Source of the DNA: CBDFNC01 sp965249895
GTDB lineage: Bacteria; Pseudomonadota; Gammaproteobacteria; Enterobacterales; CBDFNC01
DNA length: 64,000 nucleotides
Reading direction: 5' to 3'
Assembly (NCBI GenBank): GCA_965249895.1
Contig: CBDFNC010000005.1
Coordinates: 868,001 to 932,000 of the forward strand
Positions 1-7,624 of this stretch are shown one piece after another. Position numbers and translations under genes: made by a program. Position 1 is the first letter of the stretch, and every line of letters begins with the position of its first letter. Below the pieces are notes generated by a model that saw only the letters and a list, made by a program, of their open reading frames with translations, did not search any database and was not told where the DNA came from.

Positions 1-500
1 GCTTGTCGGGAGAAGCTGTCACAGTCAAACGGCACCAACACCCTATGTGCAGCTATCAAGGCCGCTTTACTGTAGAAATTGAAATTTGGCGGAGTATCGA
101 TATAGATACGGTCGAAGTCTTTTGCCAACTCATCTAGCGCATCGCGCAGCTTAAAAATTTTGTACCGGCTTTCCAATTCTTTTTCCAGTGAAGACAGGGC
201 CGGACTCGAAGGCAATAAATACAGATTTTCGAACGCAGTCTCGCTCACAAACTCTTTGGGTTGCTTAGAAACACTGAACCAACCCACAGTTTGATCGAAC
301 AATTCAGCGACGGTTCCTACCTTACTGTGCTTTTCATTACCAAATGGGAAATCATATCCCGCGTAATAGCTGGCATTACCCTGGGGATCCAAGTCTACAA
401 TCAGGGTCTTGTACCCGGCTTTCGCACTAATTGCTGCCAGGTTACAGGTAATACTGGATTTACCTACCCCTCCCTTTTGGTTAAATATGACTCGACGCAT
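1..500 (-). CDS. ParA/Soj-family partition ATPase, N-terminal part
   Basis: The reverse strand reads a ParA-type deviant Walker ATPase from an ATG at 498-500 and runs off the left edge, so only about 166 residues are visible. The deviant Walker A motif KGGVGKS is at residues 9-15, followed by a LIVDLDPQGN block typical of MinD/ParA proteins and a DRIYIDTPPN Walker B region. Family members bind DNA and ATP and move plasmids, chromosome origins or protein cargo. No ParB is visible because the downstream side lies outside the window, so the cargo cannot be assigned. Confidence 0.85.
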   Translation of the reverse strand, partial: MRRVIFNQKGGVGKSSITCNLAAISAKAGYKTLIVDLDPQGNASYYAGYDFPFGNEKHSKVGTVAELFDQTVGWFSVSKQPKEFVSETAFENLYLLPSSPALSSLEKELESRYKIFKLRDALDELAKDFDRIYIDTPPNFNFYSKAALIAAHRVLVPFDCDSFSRQ

Positions 501-639
501 CTTTTCTACTCCTTGGCCGCCTGTTGGTTTGTTTGCTACTTGATAGTTAATGAGCTCTTTATTTAATAACACATTTAATATCAAAGCCCCATGTTAGCCG
601 AGAATATTTTAGAACTGCCTCGCCATTTTAAGTTGTAAT

Positions 640-1360
640 TCAGCAAGGTAAAGGTGGCTCATTTTCCATACCAAAGAGTTCCACATAGTTTTGACCCTCC
701 TGCAATCTCAGCTCAAACAACAGCACACCACGACAAGTCTCTTTTAATCTGTCATCCATAAACTGGGGATCAAATTCCTGCATAATATCAATCAGATCTT
801 GGGCGGAACGGGCTCCAATCAAACCATCATCACTTAAGACATCAATAAAACTTGCCACCAAGCCATAAAGGTCCTTTTCCGCCCCCCCCCTCCAATGCCC
901 ACAAGTTTGGATCTGCATGCTGTTGGCTATAACTACTGGCCGCCACATCCAGGCCGACACCAAAATTCACCAACACACTTTTCATCGAGTTGCAGATGAT
1001 ATTTCGCGGACAAATGGCGCCATGGTATATATCCAGGCTGTGCAAATATTGCAATGCGGTAAGCAACTGTTTAAACCAAGCCCCGTGTTGGCGAGGTTTA
1101 ATCTTACTCGCCAGTTCATCCAGTGACCAGGCATGAAGACCCGCATTGAGCCGCCCGATATAACCTTTGACGTCAACCACATAAATACCCCATTCGCCTA
1201 TAACCAAAGCATCAACTTCAAATGCCTGTCCGGTTTTTGTGGGAATTTCTATATTGGTAAGCAACATATAATCATCGGGGAGCTCTTGGGCCAGCCACTT
1301 AAAAGCCCAGCGATCTGCCTCATTTACCGCCTGACCTAAGTCAATTTACTTTGCCATCAT
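640..1360 (-). pseudogene. Decayed NERD-domain / protein-kinase-like gene
   Basis: Reverse-strand remnant. An ATG at 1358-1360 is followed by an in-frame TAA at codon 5. The reading frame then resumes with a NERD nuclease-like segment containing EVDALVIGEWGIYVVDVKGY. It passes abruptly into a kinase catalytic-loop-like segment (LHSLDIYHGAICPRNII), suggesting that most of the N-lobe has been deleted. A second break is a frame change in a run of C residues near 881-890, after which the C-terminal part continues to a stop at 640. NERD-kinase fusions are often accessory or defence-related. This copy has at least two disruptions and is very probably dead. Confidence 0.7.
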
Positions 1361-1504
1361 GCTCTCCTTGGTGGTTTCCGCTGCCAATAAATTGAAGAAA
1401 TTTTGTGCAAAGATAGGTAAATGCCATTGAAAACAACTGGTCGGATCTTTATATATAAAAAGGTCAGCCTATAAAGGCTCACACAAATTCAACGGGGAGC
1501 ATTA

Positions 1505-2284
1505 ATGAACAAGATATTCCATACCCTTTTGCTGTTGATGATGGTTTCATCCAACGCCAGTGCATCACCGGCAAGACTTAGTGAAGTTTCCGAGGCAGAC
1601 ACAGAACTGCGTCCAATTTCCCAATTCAGCCAAAGGGGATTTTTCCCCAAAACACTTTCTGGCCTCTATGGCATTCAAAGTTTCCAGGCACAAAATCTAA
1701 AACAACCCATTGCTGACTTTGATCTGCTTTATCAACGCGCACAAAATGGCCAGCAAGAGCTGGAAATATTAACCGCTCAGATTGCCCTGCTAACCAATAC
1801 TAAAACCCACTCTTCCGGTATCAAGTCGAAACAACGAGCGCAATATAAGGTCGATGCCAAACTATCCGGTGAAGCCGATCAAATAACAGATCTCGTACGT
1901 AGCTCCATCGTAGCCAACGACATTCAGTCTTTAATGAAGGTCTACGAGCTGGTGAGCAGAGAAAGCGACGTAGTCAGAGTTAAGAACCGATTTAAGAAAC
2001 CCACTCCGTCAGGCTACCGGGACCTCAGCTTATTGGTGAGACTGCCCAAGAGTCAGATGATCGCAGAGGTTCAGCTTCACCTGGCCGACTTCTCCACCAT
2101 TAAAAATGGAGCCGAACACGATAACTATGAACAAATTCAGCAGATAGAACGCCTGAAAACCATTGAGGACCGTAGTCTGACCGAGTTTGAACTGGCCAGG
2201 ATTAAAAAATTGAGAAGTAATTCCCACCTTTTGTATCAATCAGTCTGGGACAATTATTTAACCCCAAAAGCTGCCATTTCTTAA
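1505..2284 (+). CDS. Secreted RelA/SpoT-fold protein
   Basis: This 259-residue protein has an N-terminal signal peptide (hydrophobic residues 5-16, likely cleavage after SNASA near residue 20). Residues 105-195 carry the layout of the RelA/SpoT nucleotide pyrophosphokinase fold: a basic stretch KSKQR at 107-111, DLVR at 129-132, RVKNRF at 158-163, GYRD at 170-173 and EVQLHL at 188-193. Canonical members transfer pyrophosphate from ATP to GDP/GTP in the cytoplasm. Small relatives include toxins and (p)ppApp synthetases. No HD hydrolase domain or TGS domain is present. Export would place it away from cytosolic nucleotides, so the substrate is unclear. The start has a good ribosome binding site (GGGGAG 6-11 bases upstream). 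A duplicate of its 3' end lies at 13310-13474. Confidence 0.7.
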   Translation: MNKIFHTLLLLMMVSSNASASPARLSEVSEADTELRPISQFSQRGFFPKTLSGLYGIQSFQAQNLKQPIADFDLLYQRAQNGQQELEILTAQIALLTNTKTHSSGIKSKQRAQYKVDAKLSGEADQITDLVRSSIVANDIQSLMKVYELVSRESDVVRVKNRFKKPTPSGYRDLSLLVRLPKSQMIAEVQLHLADFSTIKNGAEHDNYEQIQQIERLKTIEDRSLTEFELARIKKLRSNSHLLYQSVWDNYLTPKAAIS

Positions 2285-2290
2285 CAATTG

Positions 2291-2325
2291 CAAGCCTTCA
2301 TTCTCGGTGAAGGCTTGCTCGCTTT
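2291..2325 (+). terminator. Terminator of the RelA/SpoT-fold gene
   Basis: A perfect 10-bp stem (CAAGCCTTCA at 2291-2300 with TGAAGGCTTG at 2308-2317) starts 6 bases after the stop codon. The weak T-tract that follows is interrupted by the 177-bp repeat element. The same hairpin is duplicated at 15231-15257. Confidence 0.7.
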
Positions 2326-2502
2326 AGGACTGACCAAACTTGGGTAACAGCTCACGATAGATCGGTAGGAGCCGAATCCATCTCAGGGATGAGATGTTAA
2401 ATGCATGGATGCGCGTTCGGCGAACCTTGCCGGCACAGGCTTCGCAGATTGCACCTGCACCACAAAGACCGCCACAATTGTTACCGTTATTTGATGGGTT
2501 CC
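2326..2502. repeat. 177-bp non-autonomous mobile repeat, copy 1
   Basis: This 177-bp unit recurs at 15266-15442 and 51619-51795 (same length) and as a remnant at 56465-56512. It is flanked by near-identical octamers CTCGCTTT and CTCACTTT, consistent with an 8-bp target duplication. It opens with GGGAC and closes with a sequence whose complement begins GGAAC. Inside are a GGGTAACA/TGTTACC inverted pair and a small ATCTCA/TGAGAT hairpin. No ORF is present. It behaves like a MITE; its parent element is not identifiable here. Confidence 0.75.
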
Positions 2503-2508
2503 CTCACT

Positions 2509-2575
2509 TTAAACAGTGACAAACTTACCCCACCAGTGACCCTGCCTTTTTTGTGCCATCACAAAACCCGATCGT
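2509..2575 (-). pseudogene. Duplicated 3' end of the carbon-nitrogen hydrolase gene
   Basis: The reverse strand encodes the last 22 residues of the hydrolase found whole at 15449-16198. Identity begins exactly at the junction with the truncated IS66 (2575/2576). Together with the RelA/SpoT-like 3' end and the 177-bp repeat, this makes one host segment (2116-2575) that is present twice in the window. Confidence 0.75.
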
Positions 2576-3546
2576 GAAGCCAGCTTGTTAAAGTTGAACA
2601 GTGAGCCGGTACTCAAGGAGATGCCAAACATTTCATCAAAATGCTGCTGCACCCGGTCATAAGGAATGAGTTGGTATACCGACATATAAACGGCGTTCGC
2701 CTTAACCGATGCACCATACTTAGCCGCCCTGTCCACGTCAGCAGGGAAATCAGCGGTAAACCGGTTGCCCTGCGCGTCTTCCAGAATTTGTGCCCGGTAT
2801 TCTTTAACCCAGCGGGAAATTTGGATATCAAATACCTGGCGACGGTCATAGCCTACGTCATGGTACTGCCCTGGCGGCAAGCTATCCCGGTTGACTGGAA
2901 CCTGAATAATTTCGTCCGGAGCATCGACTGGCTTGAGCGTCTTGCCCTCGCGGCCTTTTTGCCCGCCCTGTTTATTGTTACTTTTCTTTCGCTCTTCTTT
3001 AGGGCGGTTGGGGTCTTGCGAGGGCGGCTTGCTGCTATTTCGGCTATTTCGGCTATTTCGGCTATTTCGGCTATTTCGGCTATTTCGGCTATTTCGGCTA
3101 TTTCGGCTATTAAGAGATAGGCGGCCAAACAATAGCTTGACCAGCAGCAACATCATTTGTACGGCAGCCACTAAAGCAGAAGATGCGGCCTTGTCATTTT
3201 TCAAGGCATTTTCTACTTGCTCAATGGTGGCGTTGACATCCAATGACTCGGGTATCAACGTTGCTGTGTCTGTATGCTTATTCATGGGGCTATTATACCC
3301 TCTGTTTTTCCGGGCCATTTTTTGCTTCTTTAAGCCAATCTAAGGCGTTGTATTTTTCTGTGCCGGGGGCGCTATGCTTGGCGTACACCTGTTGTTTTGG
3401 CGATCTTGTGGTTAAGTTAATCGTTGCTTACAAGCGCTCATTACAGTGACGCATGAAAATGCACAAAATCAGTCAAAACCGTGTCAACAACTTTTGAAAA
3501 AAAATAATTCATTTATTGCAGGGTTTTCAGCCAGCTGAATAGTTAC
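2576..3546 (-). mobile_element. Truncated IS66-family element with partial tnpC
   Basis: The reverse strand carries the start of an IS66 tnpC (ATG at 3283-3285) matching the intact copy at 13475-15213. It breaks after the FNFNKLA segment, before all three catalytic acidic residues. The outer inverted repeat ends at 3546. The broken reading frame runs on through the hydrolase tail to a stop at 2509, giving a chimeric ORF. A 9-bp tandem repeat expands the coding region near residue 74. The truncation coincides with the left boundary of the metallophore-like island. Confidence 0.85.
3035..3106. repeat. 9-bp tandem repeat, eight units, inside tnpC
   Basis: Eight perfect copies of CTATTTCGG encode a repeated Ser-Arg-Asn tract on the minus strand. 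The intact IS66 copy at 13.9 kb has one such unit at the same place. Because the unit is 9 bp, changes in copy number keep the frame. Confidence 0.95.
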
Positions 3547-3584
3547 AAAAGTTTAAGCTATTTCTAATTCTATTGTGACGCACT

Positions 3585-3607
3585 GAAGTGTTATATTATA
3601 ACATCGC
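3585..3607. promoter_or_regulatory. Zur-box-like operator
   Basis: A near-perfect palindrome centred on TGTTATATTATAACA, with outer bases GAAG and TCGC, matches the enterobacterial/pseudomonad Zur operator layout (TGTTATA, one or a few bases, TATAACA). Zur represses zinc-uptake genes when zinc is plentiful. It lies upstream of the SbnB-like operon, with an ISAs1 remnant and a short ORF between. The gap to the next intact start codon is about 455 bp. Confidence 0.65.
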
Positions 3608-3681
3608 AAATGTTATGGTAAATAGTAATAAGAAGGTTAAAAGAACAATTATGGGTACCATTTATCGAGACAATACCCCCT

Positions 3682-3840
3682 GAGATCCTGGCTAACCTGC
3701 GTCACTTCGCCTTAAATATGCTACGGGCTGAAACAACTAAAAAAGCGGGTATATGTCGAAAGCAGAAAATAGCTTATATGAGCATGGACTACCTCGATAA
3801 GGTACCTGTAGCAGGTCTGCGCGAAGTGGCAGAGAATTAA
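3682..3840 (+). pseudogene. ISAs1-family transposase C-terminal remnant
   Basis: An open frame of about 52 codons encodes a segment with LRHFALNMLRAETTKKAGI and a MDYLDKV end, the typical C-terminus of ISAs1-family DDE transposases. The rest of the element is missing. It sits between the Zur-like box and the operon, which suggests that insertion and decay altered the original promoter-proximal region. Confidence 0.65.
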
Positions 3841-3940
3841 ACGACTGAAAACAAATCATTACTGTGACCTAAATGGTTTTATTAATATTGTTAATCATAA
3901 GAAATAGTGGGCTTCAGCTGCCAATAGTTTAAATGATCAC

Positions 3941-4063
3941 ATGGAAGTCAATTGGTTTATCGCTAAGGTGCATAATAAAATATTTGAGCTAGTTACAAAA
4001 AATGACAGAGAAATAAGAATGTTTCTTCTGTCAGAACCATTAAATAAAAGGATGTATCTATAG
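3941..4063 (+). CDS. Short ORF or gene stub coupled to the SbnB-like gene
   Basis: ATG at 3941 opens a 40-codon frame whose TAG shares its final G with the GTG start of the next gene, the tight spacing usual inside operons. The frame stays open for 11 codons upstream of the ATG. No convincing ribosome binding site is seen. It could be a real small peptide, or the C-terminal stub of a first operon gene whose 5' part was lost when the ISAs1 element inserted. I recognise no domain. Confidence 0.35.
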   Translation: MEVNWFIAKVHNKIFELVTKNDREIRMFLLSEPLNKRMYL

Positions 4064-5115
4064 TGAAGACAGATAGCTACTATCGTCAAGAAACCCGTTT
4101 TCTTACACTTGAAGATGTTATACGGTGTGGAGGAAGTGATATTGTGGCCGCAGCCAATGATATTGAAGAGGGGTTTCATCTCTTACAGGAAGAGAAAATT
4201 TTACAGCCCTCAAAAACAACGCTCAAACGGCCTATTTCAGAAAATGATAAGAGTGAGGGGCTTGTAAATATTCTCTCCGCGCTTATATCCGATACAAAGA
4301 GTTCTGATATTTATGGCTTTAAGGCGCTTGGAGCTATGCCTCCCAATGTATTAAAGGGGCTCCCCCGAGCAACGGGAATTATTACCCTTTTCGATGCAGA
4401 GACCAAATCCCCCACGGCGATTATGGATGCACAGGTAATTAGTGCCACCCGTACTGGAGCAGTAACAATGCTTGCAGCTCAAAAACTGGCTAACAAAGAA
4501 ACGGAAAGTATTGGTCTTGTAGGCGCTGGAGTCAATATGAAGACTCAGCTTTTGGCACTCAATCAAGCACTACCCAACCTGAAAGAGGTTCATATCTTCT
4601 CTCGCGGAGAATCAAAATATCGCTTTGCTGAAAAGATGGGTGAAAAAACGGGACTGACTATAATTCCTGTCCACTCAGCCAAAGAGGCCGTAGCTGAAAA
4701 AGAACTTATTGTAACCTGCCTACCCAATGTATTGGAGCCTGTTGTCAAAGCTAAATGGGTAAAAGAGAAGGGAGTGACCTGCATTAATATAGGCTGTTAT
4801 GAATCGCAAGCAAGACTTCTTAAACGAATGGATAGAATTGTTGCTGATATTTGGGAGCAGGGAAAGCACCGAGGCGTGCAGACTCATGCTAAAGCCTATC
4901 AAAAGGGGTATATCATCGATGAGCAGGTGGAAGATTTAGCGCCCATTCTAACGGGATATATAGAGGGTCGAAAAGATCGGAGTGAAAACATATTTTTTGC
5001 TCCAACAGGACTTGGCTTTCAGGATCTTTTGGTAGCACGGAGAGTCTATCAAACTGCCCTCGACCGCAATATTGGAGCAAACTTATCACTCTGGAATAAT
5101 AGTGATTGGATTTAA
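4063..5115 (+). CDS. SbnB-like dehydrogenase of the ornithine cyclodeaminase/mu-crystallin family
   Basis: This 350-residue protein has the ornithine cyclodeaminase/mu-crystallin fold. The family signature SATRTGA is at residues 127-133, the Rossmann NAD-binding motif GLVGAGVNMK at 151-160, TGYIEGR at 297-303 and PTGLGFQDL at 314-322. The spacing and local sequence resemble SbnB, which releases 2,3-diaminopropionate from N-(amino-carboxyethyl)-glutamate, more than true ornithine cyclodeaminase. No SbnA-like cysteine-synthase homologue lies beside it, so it may act on another substrate or run as a reductive, opine-forming enzyme; that is inference. The start is GTG, fused to the stop of the preceding short ORF. 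It is first in an apparent operon with the ATP-grasp ligase (3-bp gap) and an EamA exporter. Confidence 0.8.
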   Translation: MKTDSYYRQETRFLTLEDVIRCGGSDIVAAANDIEEGFHLLQEEKILQPSKTTLKRPISENDKSEGLVNILSALISDTKSSDIYGFKALGAMPPNVLKGLPRATGIITLFDAETKSPTAIMDAQVISATRTGAVTMLAAQKLANKETESIGLVGAGVNMKTQLLALNQALPNLKEVHIFSRGESKYRFAEKMGEKTGLTIIPVHSAKEAVAEKELIVTCLPNVLEPVVKAKWVKEKGVTCINIGCYESQARLLKRMDRIVADIWEQGKHRGVQTHAKAYQKGYIIDEQVEDLAPILTGYIEGRKDRSENIFFAPTGLGFQDLLVARRVYQTALDRNIGANLSLWNNSDWI

Positions 5116-5118
5116 ATA

Positions 5119-6513
5119 ATGAATAATATAATGAAACAAAATCAGCTTATCGAAAACCTAAAAAGCATATCACTACAAGAGCGTAAAAACCTATTTGACG
5201 AACTCGAAAAGCATGCGTACGCGAATAATTTGGAAATTGGTGGGCAAAAACTTCCCTTTATAAAAATCCCTTTTATCTTAGATAAGGAATTAATAGAGCA
5301 TAGTTTAATTAAGTTTGATAGTCTGACAGAAGCGCTGATTTCTCTTGAGAAATATGCGCTTTCTTCGGAGGGTAAAGAGGTTTTTGAACGACTTATGAAT
5401 TCGTTAACTGAGGGAGGCCGTGAACTGGTAAATCAGTGCTCTTATGAGTCTGACTTCTCTTTAAAACGAAGGCATCGACGATTTGATAGTTATATTGATC
5501 CAGTTGCTAGGACGGCTTCTGTTATTGAGGTTAATCAAGCCGCTCCTTTGGCTATAAGTTATTATGATACGGTACAACAAGTGGCTGACATTACGCTTTC
5601 TAAGGCTGGTTTTTCTTCTAAAAAACATAATATCACCGAGGCAATGCTTGAGTGGTTTATAGCAGAGTACCAAGAGCGATTCCCAAAAAAGTTTCCTAAA
5701 ACGGTAGCCCTTGTCATTGAGCATGGTTATGCGCCAAAATTCACAGATTTGCCCACTATGGCTCAGCGGATTATGGAGAAAGCCAAGGAGAAGTATCATC
5801 AAGAGATTGAAGTTTTAACCTGTTTTCCCTATGATATTCGGTTGCAGAATGATACTCCTTATTTTGGCAATATCCCCATTGATATGATTTGGAGAAACTC
5901 CGTCTATATGACACAGTATAAAGAGGATGGAGAGTATCTGGATGATTATTTGACAATCTGTAATAATCCCGAAAAATACCTACTTATCAATGCGACTCGT
6001 GTCTGGCTGACTCGTAACAAAGAGACTTTTGCTCTTCTTTCCAATACAAGACTACAAGAGACGCTGGGGCTTTCGGAGCAACAGAAGCGTGACCTTGCGG
6101 AGATAATACCTTATTCAGTTAATGGTTTTTATGAAAAAGAGGTGCTTGTGGAGATCATAGAAAACAGGGAGGAATGGATCACCAAACCTTCTGATGCCGG
6201 GTTTGGAAAAGGAGTCGAATTTGGCAGTAACCACAGCTTAGATTCATGGAAAGCGATTGTCGAAAAACGGTCAACGGAATTCGGCTATATCTTTCAAAAA
6301 CGGGTTTCCTATCCAAAGGCTGAGGTGTGGGATATTGATGAAGATGGGTCTTTAATTACCCATCATATTGAATTTGATATATGCCCTCACCATATCAATG
6401 GTGCCTTTACGGGGACAGTGCTTTCCCGGGCCAATATTATTAGCGATGACCCTCAGATAAATAAGATGAATCTTGTTTCTGGTGGCTATCTATTGCCAAT
6501 TATTGTGGCCTGA
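5119..6513 (+). CDS. ATP-grasp amide ligase, circularly permuted / glutathionylspermidine-synthase-like
   Basis: This 464-residue protein matches the circularly permuted ATP-grasp layout. A pre-ATP-grasp block RFDSYID (121-127) and EVNQAAP (137-143) lead to an ATP-lysine/glycine loop ITKPSDAGFGKG (354-365) and a C-terminal acidic/Asn region ending in VSGGYLLPIIVA. Enzymes of this type activate a carboxylate as an acyl phosphate and form a peptide or amide bond. Placed between an SbnB-like dehydrogenase and an exporter, it probably joins two small amino-acid units into a diffusible product. Substrates cannot be read from the sequence. Two start codons (5119 and 5131) are possible. Confidence 0.75.
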   Translation: MNNIMKQNQLIENLKSISLQERKNLFDELEKHAYANNLEIGGQKLPFIKIPFILDKELIEHSLIKFDSLTEALISLEKYALSSEGKEVFERLMNSLTEGGRELVNQCSYESDFSLKRRHRRFDSYIDPVARTASVIEVNQAAPLAISYYDTVQQVADITLSKAGFSSKKHNITEAMLEWFIAEYQERFPKKFPKTVALVIEHGYAPKFTDLPTMAQRIMEKAKEKYHQEIEVLTCFPYDIRLQNDTPYFGNIPIDMIWRNSVYMTQYKEDGEYLDDYLTICNNPEKYLLINATRVWLTRNKETFALLSNTRLQETLGLSEQQKRDLAEIIPYSVNGFYEKEVLVEIIENREEWITKPSDAGFGKGVEFGSNHSLDSWKAIVEKRSTEFGYIFQKRVSYPKAEVWDIDEDGSLITHHIEFDICPHHINGAFTGTVLSRANIISDDPQINKMNLVSGGYLLPIIVA

Positions 6514-6521
6514 GGCGAAGT

Positions 6522-7406
6522 ATGAGACAGAGCAGTAACAATGCCTCTTTTATGGTGGCTCTTCCCTTAATTGTGGCGCTTTTGGCAGTGGCTATTGAGC
6601 CAATTGTGGTCAAATTTAGCTATCAAATGGCTATAGCCCCTCTTGATTTGCTTATTCTTCGTACCCTTGCGGCAGGAGTGATCATTCTTCCCTTCTGTGG
6701 AGGGTTTCGGATAGTCAAAGGAAAAGCCCTCCTTAGTATGTTGTTTGTGTCACTTTTATTTTTGGGGACAAATGTTGCTATCTACTTTGCCTTACAGTAT
6801 GTAACATCGATAACCCTGATAACAGCAGTCACAACGACTCCAGCCTTTGTGGCTATTGTCAATTCCATGCTAGGAAAGGAGCGGCTAGGAGCCACTTTTT
6901 GGGGAGGCTTTTGCTGTTGTTTTTTGGGAGTACTTCTCTCCCTAAATATTATGGAACAAGATTTCTCTATCAGTGATCCAACAGGGTTTTTCTTTATCGC
7001 TTTGGCCATAATCGGTTCCACAATATACCGAACTCGTATGGATAAAATCACCGCAACATTTAGACCAAAATTGATTGCTAACTATATCTTTCTTCTCAAT
7101 GGTATTGTGGCTATCTTTGCCATTCCCTATCTCTCCTTTGAAGAGATTGATCGAAGTTATATAGGGTATGGCTTTTGGCTTGGATTTGCCGCAGTCATTG
7201 GGAATTTGGCATTTTTATCGGCTCTGAAAGTTCTGGGTTCCACCAAAATCTCCATTATTGGTATTTTACAGCGGCCTCTTCTCGTTATATTGTCAGCCTT
7301 TCTTTTAAATGAGAGTCTGGGAATTCCAGAAACCATCGGGATAGCGTTGGTACTCTATGGCGTTCATTTGGCAAAAGTGCAAAGGTTGAGGCCGGAAAAT
7401 GGGTAA
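6522..7406 (+). CDS. EamA/DMT-family exporter
   Basis: This 294-residue protein is almost entirely hydrophobic, with about ten membrane segments in two EamA repeats. Such drug/metabolite transporters usually export small molecules from the cytoplasm. The gene begins 8 bp after the ATP-grasp ligase stop, so it is probably co-transcribed and exports that pathway's product, in the way CntI/ZrmD-type EamA proteins export opine metallophores. A second EamA gene plays the matching part in the CntLM-type locus at 30.3 kb. Confidence 0.85.
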   Translation: MRQSSNNASFMVALPLIVALLAVAIEPIVVKFSYQMAIAPLDLLILRTLAAGVIILPFCGGFRIVKGKALLSMLFVSLLFLGTNVAIYFALQYVTSITLITAVTTTPAFVAIVNSMLGKERLGATFWGGFCCCFLGVLLSLNIMEQDFSISDPTGFFFIALAIIGSTIYRTRMDKITATFRPKLIANYIFLLNGIVAIFAIPYLSFEEIDRSYIGYGFWLGFAAVIGNLAFLSALKVLGSTKISIIGILQRPLLVILSAFLLNESLGIPETIGIALVLYGVHLAKVQRLRPENG

Positions 7407-7407
7407 T

Positions 7408-7440
7408 ATAAGAGGATTTTTTAAAACTTGCTCTTATTTT
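7408..7440 (+). terminator. Possible weak terminator after the exporter gene
   Basis: A 7-bp stem (ATAAGAG at 7408-7414 with CTCTTAT at 7431-7437) with a long loop is followed by T residues. It may end or attenuate the three-gene operon before the NikA-like gene. The stem is short, so confidence is low. Confidence 0.35.
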
Positions 7441-7624
7441 TCTCGGTTTTTTTAAAAGAGTGTTGAATAACCCTTGTTTTTATTCTGCGTGGATCATACC
7501 AACCTGACATAAGCCTTATGGCGAACAATCGTAATCGCCTTAAGGCGTATGAATGTTGATCGCTTCCTTAATAGGTTTAATGAAAAGTGTATAGTTTTGT
7601 TAAAAATAAAAATTGGAGAACATT

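Noticed and set aside
2933..3343. Repetitive leucine/phenylalanine-rich plus-strand frame
   Set aside because: It is the antisense reading of the IS66 transposase gene and its 9-bp repeat.
7494..7552. Possible NikR operator before the nikA-like gene (TCATAC and GTATGA blocks)
   Set aside because: The half-sites are in the wrong order and about 46 bp apart, unlike the GTATGA-N16-TCATAC NikR site. The 12-bp palindrome CGCCTTAAGGCG between them is noted only as a curiosity.
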